Below, piece after piece: positions 45,304-55,052 of a stretch of DNA of 64,000 nucleotides. The notes beneath the pieces were generated by a model. It was given only the letters and a program-made list of their open reading frames with translations. It had not been told where the DNA came from and did not search any database. Numbering within the stretch: the first letter of the stretch is position 1; each line of letters starts with the position of its first letter. The stretch spans positions 6,884,676 through 6,948,675 of the forward strand of contig CM030933.1 in NCBI GenBank assembly GCA_018136815.1. Direction: 5' to 3'. Both the position numbers and the translations under genes were made by a program. Source of the stretch: Isochrysis galbana (taxonomy: Eukaryota; Haptophyta; Isochrysidales; Isochrysidaceae).

Positions 45304-45304
45304 G

Positions 45305-45354
<50 letters not shown>
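45304..45354. repeat. (CT)n microsatellite
   Basis: About 24 CT units, ending CCCCCGCCCCC. Confidence 0.9.
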
Positions 45355-45355
<1 letters not shown>

Positions 45356-46557
45356 CCGCCCCCGCTGCGTTTGACTCGATGGTGGCTGTTGCGTCTGTTG
45401 TGGTGGTTCCCAAGGCTTTCAGCTTTCAGCCTGGCCCTCGACCTCGCTCTCGATCTCCTTCTCGTTCTTGTCCTCGTTCTCGCATTTGTCGTCGATTCCT
45501 TTGGTCTTCGATCCCCGGTCCCCATTCTCGGTGTGCGTCGTGGTTGAGCAAATATTCCCTGTTTCGATCGCTTGCGATCACCCCTAGCGAGATGCTGGCA
45601 GCAGATGCCAGTAGCGGCCATGGCCCTGGGCGTCGGGCCGGATCGAATCGAGGCATTCCTGCGGTGCGAGCTCGCGAGGGGCCAGGATGGGTTAGTGCGA
45701 GTGTGTGCGACCCTCAAGAACCAGCGTGCGACCTTACTAGTGACCCCCCACCCTGCTCGCGAGAGCTCTGGGCTCTGCATGGCCACCACCTCCATGCCAT
45801 TCTTCGGCCGATCGCGGGCGATCGGACGTCGCGGAAGTTCCGCGTTTCTAATAGTGATGCGACCCACATTCACCACTCTCTGTGGTTCCCTCCCGTGAGC
45901 GCCCGCCTCAATCTCCCACAAAATAGACCGCCACGAGCGGGGGAAGGGAGGGGGGTCACTCACCGACGCCATTGCCCTTCGTGGGGCGGGAGGGGGTCGT
46001 TCGGAGGGGGGAGGCGGCTGGCGGGGCAGGTAAGGGGGGACCCTAAGGAATCCTTGGACACCCAGGGGAGGTGGGAAATAGTGGTTAAAATGAGTGAGTG
46101 ACCGGGCTGCTAATGCCATCAGGGGCGAGGTGGAGGGCGCAGGCGACGCGGTGCGCCCGCGCAGGGCTTTGTTCTGCATGCCCGGGGGTAACCGTGCCCA
46201 GGGAACGCCATCTTTGGTATATCATATCCCCGGACCTACCGTGTATACCTTGCAAACTTGCAAGTTGCAAGCCGGGACGGCGCATGCAGCACGCGAGCAC
46301 GCGGCAAGTGATGCATAACTCGTTACGATGACCTAGGAAGAGGTGTCAGTCTAGAGCTAGGTCACATACCCTGCAGGGTAGGTACCCTGAGAGCAATGCC
46401 TTCATTGAGGCTCTAGACCCATCTGGAGGAGAACAAGGGTGCCAGGAATTGTCTGCATCCACATACTGAATAGCAGAAATAGTAATAAAACGAACAATGT
46501 AGAACCCTCGCTCGGCGCTCTCGCGCTCTCGCGCGACCCCCTCGCCTCTCTCTCCGC
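45355..46557. other. Intergenic region
   Basis: Long overlapping frames on both strands (R/S/T/P-rich) result from low complexity. No supported gene; the last about 100 bp are the likely 5' region of the FKBP-TPR gene. Confidence 0.4.
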
Positions 46558-48732
46558 ATGTCGTCGGCGTCGCGCGCCGCCACAATCGCGGCGGGCGCGG
46601 GCGGCGCGGCGGCGGTGCTGCTCGCGGCGGTCCTCGTGCAGCGGCCCGGCGCGCTCTTCGACCCCGCACACTCTCAGCTCGACGCCGCGCTCGAGGAGAA
46701 GGCTGCGCTGCTCCGCCAGCTCGACACGGTGCGTCAGTGGGCAAACAGAGCGATTGCGCAGGCGGAGCGCGAGCAGAACAGCTGCCGTGAGCTGCAAGAG
46801 AACGCGGCCGCCGCCGAGCGCGAGCTGAGTGAGCTTCGCTGGCAGCTCAGGGTCGCCAGCACCGGCCGCTCAGCGTTGCCAGCCGCGGCAGCTCATGGGC
46901 CTGCGCACGCCGGGGCAGACGGCTGCGATCTCTGCCCGCCTGTGGCGCCCCCAAGTGGCGGGCTGCCCCTGCCGACAGGCACCTTGATGCTGCAGGGGAT
47001 CGCTAAAGAGGTGCTGTCGAAGCCCAGTGGTGCGGCGGCGCGCGCAACGGGGGCGGACGACGTCACTGTCAGCCTCACCGTACGGCACGAAGGCAGCGAG
47101 ATCTCCCGTCACGTCCACGCTGAGATGCCGTTGCACCTCGCAGGGGAGCGGCTTGGGCTGCGCGGACTGCCGCTTGCGCTCGGGACCATGGCCGTCGGTG
47201 AGCGCGCGCGCTTCTTGTTTGCGCCCGACACAGGCTACGGTGCCGGAGGTGACGCCGCGCTTGGGGTGCCGCCGCGCGCGACAGTCGAGGCGGAGGTGGA
47301 GCTGCACCAAGTGGCCGAGGTGGAGGACCTGTCGGCCGATGGGACCAAGTCGGTGCTGAAGCGCGTGATGACTTCGGGTAAAGGGTCCGAGAATCCCGCG
47401 ACAGGCGCGACAGTTACTGTGCGGATCGGGGCGCCAAGCCTCGAGGACTCGCTCGTCGGGGCTGCGGCGGCGCTCGCAGGGGTGGCAGAGGGGCAGGGCG
47501 CGGCGGCGGGGACTGTTGCGCTCAACATTGACGACACAAGAGCACTGGGTGAGGCACTGCGCCTGGTCATCCACTCGATGCGCCGCAGCGAGACCGCTCT
47601 GATTACTCTGTCACCCAATGAGGCGAGGCAAGAGCCGCTGCTGGCTCCGGTAGCCAAGGGGTCTGCCCTCGTTGCGGAGCCTGTAGTTGCAGTTGTGGAG
47701 CTTGTATCGTTTCGCCAGGCACGAGATTCTGCCGCCGCCATCGCTGCCACCGCCGCTTCCGTATCGGCCACCTTTCCGGTCGTACCATCATCACAGACGG
47801 AGAAGCCCACGGTGCCGACAGCCGAGGCGTCGGACGAGACGAAGGCCTCAGCCGCAGGCTCTGGCGGCGCGTCAAACGGTGCACACGCCGCCACAGCCAG
47901 CGCACTCGCATCCGCCACTGAGCTCAAGGACAGGGCGAACCAGCTCTTTGGCAGCGGGAGGCGCGATGAGGCGTGCGCTGTGTACAGCCAAGCTCTGGCT
48001 GTGTTGCAGAGCGTACCGACGTCGGCCGATGCAGCCACACTATGCGTGGCCCTTCATAACAACCTGGCCAACTGCGAGCTTTCGGCAGGGAGGCCGACTG
48101 AGGCACTTTCTCATGCCGACGCGGCGCTCGCCCTGTCCTCCGGTTCAGCCAAGGCCCTGTATCGGCGCGCCCAGGCACTGAGCGCACTCGGGCGCACCCG
48201 GGAAGCCGAGGCGGACGCGGCGCTTGCGCTGCGCGAGACCCCTTCGAACGCCCAGCTGCAAAAGCTGCACGCCTCGCTTGCCGAACAGCTCGCGGCGCCA
48301 GATGCTGCCCGCGAGACCCCAGTCGAGCTTCTGATGGCCGCAGGTGCCCTCAAGAACGAGGCCAATTCGCTTTTCAGCAGCGGCCAGCGCGTAGAAGCGT
48401 GCACAAAGTACTCCAGCGCCTTAGAGAGGGTGCAGAAGTCTCCCGTCGGAGCCGATAGGGCCATCTTGCCGCTGAGTCTCGCCCTGCGAAATAACTTGGC
48501 CAACTGCGAGCTAGTGGCCGATAGGCCAGTAGATGCTCTCGCCCACGCAGACGCGGCATTGCAGCTCAGCCCGATGTCTGCCAAGGCGCTCTATCGACGC
48601 GCGCAAGCGCTCCACGCTCTTGGCAGGCAGCAGGACGCGCAGGCCGCGGTGACGCTCGCGCTACAGCAAAACCCGGGCAGTCATGAGGTAGCCAAGCTAC
48701 GCTCAGCTATTGCTGCGGCCTTAAGCGCCTAG
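46558..48732 (+). CDS. Membrane-anchored FKBP-like / TPR co-chaperone
   Basis: Single exon, 724 aa. Residues 7-28 are a hydrophobic signal anchor (ATIAAGAGGAAAVLLAAVLVQ), followed by a coiled coil (about 38-100). About 165-265 is an FKBP fold: LPLALGTMAVGERARFLF, YGAGG, GVPPRATVEAEVELH correspond to the L-x-x-M-x-x-G-E, Y-G and I-P-P-x-x-x-x-E-V-x-L landmarks. The linker DGTKSVLKRVMTSGKGSENPATGATVTV matches the start of a second, more degenerate FKBP repeat (about 285-395). Most PPIase pocket aromatics are missing, so catalysis is doubtful. Two TPR groups follow (about 455-580 and 595-722), each with R-x-x-N-x-L, N-L-A-N-C and K-A-L-Y-R-R-A-Q-A-L. This layout is that of Hsp90-binding FKBPs; chaperone binding is inferred. 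Confidence 0.78.
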   Translation: MSSASRAATIAAGAGGAAAVLLAAVLVQRPGALFDPAHSQLDAALEEKAALLRQLDTVRQWANRAIAQAEREQNSCRELQENAAAAERELSELRWQLRVASTGRSALPAAAAHGPAHAGADGCDLCPPVAPPSGGLPLPTGTLMLQGIAKEVLSKPSGAAARATGADDVTVSLTVRHEGSEISRHVHAEMPLHLAGERLGLRGLPLALGTMAVGERARFLFAPDTGYGAGGDAALGVPPRATVEAEVELHQVAEVEDLSADGTKSVLKRVMTSGKGSENPATGATVTVRIGAPSLEDSLVGAAAALAGVAEGQGAAAGTVALNIDDTRALGEALRLVIHSMRRSETALITLSPNEARQEPLLAPVAKGSALVAEPVVAVVELVSFRQARDSAAAIAATAASVSATFPVVPSSQTEKPTVPTAEASDETKASAAGSGGASNGAHAATASALASATELKDRANQLFGSGRRDEACAVYSQALAVLQSVPTSADAATLCVALHNNLANCELSAGRPTEALSHADAALALSSGSAKALYRRAQALSALGRTREAEADAALALRETPSNAQLQKLHASLAEQLAAPDAARETPVELLMAAGALKNEANSLFSSGQRVEACTKYSSALERVQKSPVGADRAILPLSLALRNNLANCELVADRPVDALAHADAALQLSPMSAKALYRRAQALHALGRQQDAQAAVTLALQQNPGSHEVAKLRSAIAAALSA

Positions 48733-49505
48733 ATCCCGGGCGCCTTTGGGCGGCGTCATAGAGCATTCTAAGGAGACCCCCCCCCCTCCACCCCCTCGCG
48801 CGCCTAAGTGGCTGAGCGCCGGCAAAATAATCTACAACCAAGTCCAGACCAAACAAGCATTGGCGAAAGCCTCCGCGCATCAGCAAACAAAGAAGCACGC
48901 GGTAGCATGCGGCTCCCCTAGGGCTTCTTGTGCTCTCAATGCCATCGCATGCTCTTTGCAAAATCTCATGACAGCCCTCCTTGTAACGACCATATGGCGG
49001 GATCCTGTCGAGGCGTGCTAGGTGAGGGTGAGACGGGGTGAAGACGACCAACGGGGAGCAAGACGCATGCGCACATAGCTCGGGTCGCGGCGCCGCGCGG
49101 CCCGCCATTCCAGAGCAGGCGCGCGGGAGACCGTAACGACGGCGCTCACGTTGTCACACGGCACTCCCAGCAAGGCGCGCACCCACACTCAACTTTCAGG
49201 CTCTAGTATGCTGCTTATCTGCGCCTATACACGCATGCCCGAACGCCCAGATGCACATCGTACATCATTGACATGGAGCCATTGAGCATGAAATCTAGAG
49301 AAAAGCGCCTGATGCTAGCGCTCTGACTCTAGACTCATGCGACTACCATTAGCTTAGTACCATAAGCGTATTCGTACTAGCAAAAACAAATCTGAAGATT
49401 CTGGGCTACACACCTACTAGTTCTAGTTCAAGGTTTCCCCATCTCTACTGCGGCATCGCCCTTAACCCTTAACTTCCCTCTCTCAAACCTACCTTTATAA
49501 GTGAG
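48733..49505. other. Intergenic region
   Basis: Poly-C run at 48779-48787. No supported gene on either strand. Confidence 0.45.
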
Positions 49506-49506
49506 G

Positions 49507-49976
49507 GCCCAACTAAGTTTATACTTAGTTCGGCACGAGCCCCCCCCTCTCTCCACTCCTCCCCTGCCATGGGGGAGGAACCACCCATGCTCCTGGCCTG
49601 CCAGGAGCCCACTGCCCTGCTGACCCACTCTCTCAGTGGTAGGCTCGCCTGCCTTGCGCGTCTTGGCCTGTCGTGGCCAGCCCATCGCTCCAACCCCCCC
49701 TCCCCCCCTGTTCGACAGGCAGACAGGTGCAGAGTGGGGGCCCCTGAGGCCCAGGAGCGCCAGCGAGGGAGAGGCAGGGGAGACCAGGGCCCAGCCCCAG
49801 CCTCCTCTGCCCCCTGAGCTGGCCTCCAAGAGCCTCCTGGGGGCGCCAGAGGCAGCCGCTGCAAACCTGTCGCAGGCGCGCCATCGCGCGTGCCTGCAGG
49901 AGAGGGGAGAGAGAGTGCGGAGAAGGGGGTGGGCGGAGCGAGGGCTCCGACCACCGAAAAATATGTAAGTCCCGCA
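49507..49976 (+). mobile_element. Short retroelement copy, 3' truncated
   Basis: Starts with the perfect palindrome AACTAAGTTTATACTTAGTT and keeps the interior block to CACCGAAAAATATGTAAGTCC, after which it diverges. This is the same breakpoint as the copy at 32.6 kb. No target-site duplication is evident. Confidence 0.8.
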
Positions 49977-50143
49977 CCCGACTTGTGTATGCGTTTGCTG
50001 GACTCTCAATGTCGTCTAACACCAGCCGAAAAGGCTGTTAGCCAAGCCTGGGCAATCACCATGCTACTATTAGATCACAGCCCCTGTATTTATGATTATG
50101 ACTACTGATTCTTCTGAGAATGCTATACCGTCGTAATGTATTC

Positions 50144-50466
50144 TTATTCTATGTGGGAGAAGCCTCTACCGTCAGGCATGCCCAGTGGGTGATCGGTGTT
50201 GTTCTCGTGACACTTGTCTGGTGCAGTCTGGAGTCTGCTGCCCCCCATGGGGGGGCCAGCATGCGGCTGTTGTGCATGATGTGGCCGGGGCCACGGGCCG
50301 TGTGGCGCGACCTGGGTCGCACGCACCTGCTCGGCCTCTGCAGGCGGACGCGGTCGCTTCATCTGCGACTGCTCCATGGGGACTGGTGGGGCGCCCTCGG
50401 CGAGGGGCCCGAAGGAGAGGGGAGCCGCGGCGGTGCGCTCCATCGCAACCAAGTATAAACTTAGTT
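50144..50466 (-). mobile_element. LINE 5' end with hairpin and ORF1 start
   Basis: Minus orientation. The hairpin AACTAAGTTTATACTTGGTT (50447-50466) is followed three bases later by ATG at 50443 and an ORF1 reading MERTAAAPLSFGPLAEGAPP, then PMEQSQMKRPRPPAEAEQ. It shares the 20-nt hairpin exactly with the 0.7-kb non-autonomous copies, linking the two classes. The ORF drifts into unrelated sequence after about 60 codons. Confidence 0.7.
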
Positions 50467-50942
50467 GTCCATAGCCAATGTATAATAGTAGAGTCGTTCT
50501 ATTGTGAGAGGTGAGTTTTCGGCCGATGCGCGGCATATTTTTAAATGTCCACTGTAAATTCGTATTTTATCGTTATACATTCAAAATTAAATGATAAAAA
50601 CATAACTTCGTGTGGTCCTCTTTGACGGAACGCGACCTTAGTGCGTGCGCTATGAGCTCGAGATTGTCGCCCATTGTGAGTGTACCACCTTTGCTATTTT
50701 CAGTGAATACGGGGGATGCATAGTTCTAGTGCATTCTTGCTGCAGTCCCGCATAAAGTGCAAGGAAAGGATTTGCTTGCAACTCTTTGACGGCCTACAGT
50801 CAACTCCAATATTAATGAGCCACGTCTACTTCACAATCTCCCACAGCCCTCCGCTCGTGCGGGGGAGAGCGGCAGCGCCAAACAAATACATAGCTAGCAG
50901 GCGCCGATCAAAGCCATGATGCTACCTGGAGGGGCACAAACT

Positions 50943-51845
50943 CTATTTGTGGCGCTTTCCCTCCAAACTCCATTTCTCCACATTCTGTATTGTGATTTCT
51001 CGAGGGTCGCTGATGCACCACTCCATGCTCATCGAGTTTGCAGTGCAGTCAGCACGGCAGGCATCGTGTCCTTGAGAGTGCCATTCTCGATCCTCAACGA
51101 CAGCAAACTTCACGTTACGTACGGTAACAAAGACCTCGATCAGTGCCGCCATCCTCTGGCCTTGATTCTTCGTCTTGTTTGTTGCGAACCGCCTTGCCTT
51201 CTCCTCTTGTGCAAGGTACACGCCTGCGCCAAGCCGGCCATCAGCAGAGACGCGAAAGCTCCCCTCTCTCAAAATACATTCTGCGGCCTCCAGAGTTGTG
51301 CCATGGTACAGCTTCATTCTCATGGGCATCGGTGTGGATGATTGCCCAATGAAAAGGCTGGGCGAGATTCCCCGCCGTTGGCATTCGAGAGTCGCAACCA
51401 TATGGCTCACAAGGCTGTGAAGGCAACGAAATTGCCTGCCACAAGGGCAGCAGAACATGCACTCACCGCACAAGCCGTTGCTAGCCAAGTCAACAGTGAT
51501 ATAGCGCTCGCCAGCGGGCTGGGATCGCAAAAAATCACAGACGTCGAATCGCACGCCCGCGTTCTGCATATGCGCACACTTGTTGACGAAATGCGCTATG
51601 GCCTCATGTTGCCCACGGAAGAACTTGACCTTGCACGCAGGGCATGCAAAATGCTTCGGCAGGTGGGACCGCCGATGAAATCTCAGCGAGTTCTCGTCGA
51701 CGGCAGTGAAAGGGCAGTCTAGGCAGCTGTAGGGACTGCCGAGGCCACCGATGCAATCCATGCACTTGCGCCGCCATACATTCTTCTTCTTTTGCGAGCT
51801 CGAAAACAATCCGACTTGGCCGCACTCGCAGCAGACTGAGGCCAT
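50943..51845 (-). CDS. Zinc-finger protein with PARP-like ADP-ribosyltransferase domain
   Basis: Single exon, 300 aa. The N-terminal half is Cys/His-rich: C5-x2-C8 with C28-x2-C31, a C2H2-like finger C41-x2-C44-x12-H57-x3-H61, then C68-x2-C71 and a further cluster C126-C135, ending near H148-C155. The C-terminal half (about 176-290) matches the small PARP fold of the GIG2/tankyrase-like type: LYHGTT (H181), ...EGSF..S.DGRLGAGVYLA (Y210), AALIEVFVTVRNVKF, and MEWCISDPREITIQNV (E275). H181-Y210-E275 is the canonical H-Y-E triad, compatible with ADP-ribose transfer from NAD+. No signal peptide; nuclear or cytosolic. Target (protein or nucleic acid) unknown. Confidence 0.75.
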   Translation of the reverse strand: MASVCCECGQVGLFSSSQKKKNVWRRKCMDCIGGLGSPYSCLDCPFTAVDENSLRFHRRSHLPKHFACPACKVKFFRGQHEAIAHFVNKCAHMQNAGVRFDVCDFLRSQPAGERYITVDLASNGLCGECMFCCPCGRQFRCLHSLVSHMVATLECQRRGISPSLFIGQSSTPMPMRMKLYHGTTLEAAECILREGSFRVSADGRLGAGVYLAQEEKARRFATNKTKNQGQRMAALIEVFVTVRNVKFAVVEDREWHSQGHDACRADCTANSMSMEWCISDPREITIQNVEKWSLEGKRHK

Positions 51846-52847
51846 CAGGCGAGGCTAGGCAGTATGAAGGGGATGCACGAGGAGCGAGGACCTCCAGGGG
51901 AAAGGGCCGAGAGGGAGGCGTGGGAGATTGTTCAGTTCGAGTAGGTCGGGACCGACGCCATAGGATTTCGCGCTCTCCCCCTCCCCCCCCCCCTCCCCGC
52001 CCCTCCCGCCCCCTCCCCACGCCCTTCGTACTCCGGGATCTCGGCGCTTTCATCATCATCCTGTGTCCCACTCAATTAAAGGTGCGGAGATCACGAATCC
52101 CATCATTTCGAGAGGGTCCCAGTCGACCAGTACGTTATCTTGCTGCCGTTCGCAGAGAAAGAATCTAGTCCTCCTCGCTGGTGGAAGCGACGCCTCTCCT
52201 CCGGCCCATCCCCTCGAGTCCCGCCCCTGTGCGACCGTCCTAGAGCTCTCTCTACTGTACCCTACTGTACAATGCACAGTACTCTACTAGAGTACTCTAC
52301 GTACTACCCAGAAGTAGCGGGAAGATGCCAACCACCAAGCACAAGCACCCTGGTAGGGCGGGCAAACACCATCTTAACTTCTAAGGGTGCAGAAATCAAA
52401 AAGTCAGGATAGAGGAAATACACCCAAGTAAACCCCGGAAAACACCCATCTAGCATGGGCCCCAGAACCCCCCCCCCCCCACGGGACCCAGGAGCCGGGA
52501 GCCCCCACAACGTAGCGTAACCCAAAAACGGCAAAACCGGCCTAAATACAATGTACAATATCTCGGAGAGCCCAAATTCAAAACGACGCCGGGCGCGATG
52601 TGAGCCCGTTCTTGTTCTTGTGCATTAGCCCGGTGTCCGGCCCGCGCCTCATACGGAATATTAGCCAGATAGTCCGCAACCGCCGAGCCCCAGTGCCTCG
52701 TATGCCGATTACGGGCGAGACCGCCTTGAAGTCGAAGTGTCGTTCCGTCAATTGTGGGATTGTGGGGCATCAGTCGAATTGAGCGATCAAATGTCCATAG
52801 TTATGTATACAACAATATTTTAAAATTAAAGGAAAGGCTAGGGCTAG
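51846..52847. other. Intergenic region
   Basis: Poly-C tract at 51978-52020 in the likely 5' region of the zinc-finger/PARP gene, and a second poly-C run at 52470-52480. A minus-strand frame of about 106 codons (52450-52770) has no recognisable content. Tandem ACTCTAC/ACTGTAC motifs lie near 52250-52300. Confidence 0.4.
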
Positions 52848-53110
52848 GGCGCCGTGCGTGGGCATAACAACTTTTTTCTCTGCTTTTCCCCTACTCTAAG
52901 AGATATTTCTCACGGGACTTGCTTGCACCAGTGTGCACGCCGTGCATGGGCACCAGTTCCCCCGCGGAGACGCCGTGCGTGCGCATGCCAACTTGTTTCC
53001 TTTGCGTTTCCTCTAAGGCCCACAACTACGTAAACGTGCAATATACTAGATATTTCTCACGGAGCACGTGTGATGACTTGCAATCACATTGTGCACGCTG
53101 TGCATGGGCC
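52848..53110 (+). repeat. Imperfect tandem duplication (~130 bp x 2)
   Basis: Both halves run CGCCGTGCGTG.GCAT, then a T-rich stretch, GATATTTCTCACGG, and GTGCACGC.GTGCATGGGC. The second half ends at the start of the small frame at 53070. Confidence 0.65.
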
Positions 53111-53306
53111 CATGGTGCAAGTGCGCCGAGCAGCTGGCAAACTCTATATGGAGAACCAGAAGGCCGTCCTCGCACGCATCACGGACCTCGCCACCGAAGA
53201 TCAGCCAAGCGACATCGTCGCCTGCCAGCAGAACGACATCGACAATAGGATCGAGGATGAGGGGTGTGAGAAAAAGACGAAGAAGATGAAAACTCAGCCT
53301 GCGTAG
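53070..53306 (+). CDS. Small hypothetical protein
   Basis: 78 aa (MMTCNHIVHAVHGPM...). Residues 15-60 (RRAAGKLYMENQKAVLARITDLATEDQPSDIVACQQNDIDN) look like a charged helical protein, and the end is lysine-rich (KKTKKMKTQPA). The start overlaps the tandem duplication. No family recognised; it could be an exon or a chance frame. Confidence 0.3.
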   Translation: MMTCNHIVHAVHGPMVQVRRAAGKLYMENQKAVLARITDLATEDQPSDIVACQQNDIDNRIEDEGCEKKTKKMKTQPA

Positions 53307-53509
53307 CTGGGGGTTACAATGTGTGTGTGTGTGGGGGGGGGGGGAGTTGCGATGCGCACGTGCGCACGCGCCGCGTCCTTGTGTCGTGATAAGCTTAAGC
53401 TTAGCTTTGTACTCATCTTCGTAATAATAATACTCACTGGAGGAATTGTTGAGACATTCCTACCTTAAAAGAAAACGAGCGTTCTGAGTGGAAAAAAATT
53501 ATTACCTGG

Positions 53510-54526
53510 CCCTCTTTTGACGGAACGCGACTTCGGCGACATCCTTGAACCTATCGCGGAATTAATTTGCGCAGTCGGCCGTAACTAGGACCTCCCACGG
53601 GCCTGATGCGCTTTTCGAGATGAAGTCCGGCTCTAGGTCCACGCCTTCGAGCTTGTTTAGGTGCGCGACTATCGCGCGGAAGGCGTCTTCGTCTTTGATT
53701 TTGTAGCCCCGTTCGTACGGGGTGAAGGAAATTGTGATCTTGATTGAGGGAGATTTCAAATTCTTCTTCCCCTTCGGGTTCTTGGATATTGGATATTCGT
53801 TCGCTGCTATTGCAACCACCTACATGGTGTTGGGAGTAAGTGGTTTTGTGAGACTCTCGTTGATTGGCGTGCGTGGGCGATTAATCGTGTGTCGCCCATG
53901 CGGGCGTTCCTACCTCCTTGGGTCGGGGGTGTGTGGTGTGCAGGCAGGGTTGTTCGATGGCCCACATTCACTCGAATGTGCATGCTTGTTGTAGGGGGCA
54001 GCCGGCCCGCCTCTCGTGCGTTCTCGCGCCGGTCTACGCCGTGTCCTTTCGTGTCGGGTGAGGGGCCTTTCCCCCACGCGTATGTTCCTCCGTCCCTCAT
54101 CTCCTCACTGGAGGATGAGAGGGGTTTTGTGTGTGTCTTGCTATACGTTTCTTCCAGCCCCCTTGGGTGGCTGTGCTGTTGATGGGGCCGGGCCGGCCCC
54201 TCGCGCGTGAGCGCGAGGGCGATGCCACGGCGGTGTAGGGGCCCAGCCCGGAGGCTTTCCCTATGGGAGTCTTGTGAGAGGTGTTGTGGGTGGCTGTGGA
54301 TGGTGAGGATGTGTGGGCTGGTCTGCATGACAGCTAACATGCTAACATTGGCTGCCTTGGTGTGTCGTTCATGTGCTTCGCGGGCTGGCGCGCGCGACGT
54401 CTCGCGCGTACGGGCGCTTCGACGACAGTGGCGTGTCCATGAGCAGGTCGTCTTCCTCGGCGGTGTCGGTGTGAGGAGGGGAGGGGAGCGTGGCGCGCTC
54501 CATGACCCTATCGTTTTAACGATAGT
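53510..54526 (-). mobile_element. LINE 5' portion: hairpin, ORF1 remnant
   Basis: Minus orientation. Hairpin CTATCGTTTTAACGATAG at 54508-54525, then ATG at 54503 reading MERATLPSPPHTDTAEEDDL and on to LLMDTPLSSKRP. The frame is then broken. An 85-codon fragment at 53562-53819 (KITISFTPYERGYKIKDEDA...GPWEVLVTAD) is probably the ORF1 C-terminus. The copy ends just after a TCGCGTTCCGTCAAAAGAGG block at 53510-53531. Confidence 0.6.
53562..53819 (-). pseudogene. Probable LINE ORF1 C-terminal fragment
   Basis: An 85-codon frame without ATG (begins after a TAG). The composition is that of a small alpha/beta RNA-binding-like domain: SIKITISFTPYERGYKI, DEDAFRAIVAHLNKLEG, SGPWEVLVTA. It lies between the ORF1 start at 54503 and the LINE break at 53510. 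Assignment to ORF1 rests on position, not on a recognised motif. Confidence 0.4.
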
Positions 54527-55052
54527 TGGCAAATCTCAGATCTACGATCTACTTTTATAATACCAATATAGGCGGGATGGGCCCAGGCGAGAACGGGAAC
54601 CGCAAGTTGCACCTTCTCCCTTGGTGCTGGTTTGTGAGGCTCCTGCTTTTGCACGCGAGCGTACGTAAATGTGACTCACCACCATCATCTTTTGAAAAAG
54701 AAGGGAGGTCGGCGTACAATGTGAAGAATAAAGAAATGAATGGCGGGAGAGGCTCAAACCTGTTCACACTGGTGTCTTGCGGACGGGCGGCGACGGCGCG
54801 ATCGCGCAGACTCGCGCGGACCCGCTCGCCTCGCTCTCTCGCCTCTCGTCCTAGCCTCGTCTCGTGTCTGCTGTCACTCCCTTCCCCCCTTCTCGCACCA
54901 CCCCCTGCTTACTCTCTCCCTCCAGCTCTCTCTTTCTCCCTTTTTCGTGTGCGTGTCTCCCCTCCCCTCCCTCTCTTATGTGTGAACGGAGAGCGATAGC
55001 GAGGCAAGAGAGAGGGTGTGGAGGGCGGGAGGCGCACGCTGGGGCGGGCGCA
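54527..55052. other. Upstream region of the SGNH gene
   Basis: C/T-rich promoter-like stretch (54830-54975) typical of gene starts in this window. Frames upstream of the ATG at 55053 are S/P/L-rich low complexity and not counted as protein. Confidence 0.45.

Noticed and set aside
45049..46179. 376-aa minus-strand frame
   Set aside because: R/T/S/P-rich with an RERE run from the CT microsatellite; no ordered segment or motif.
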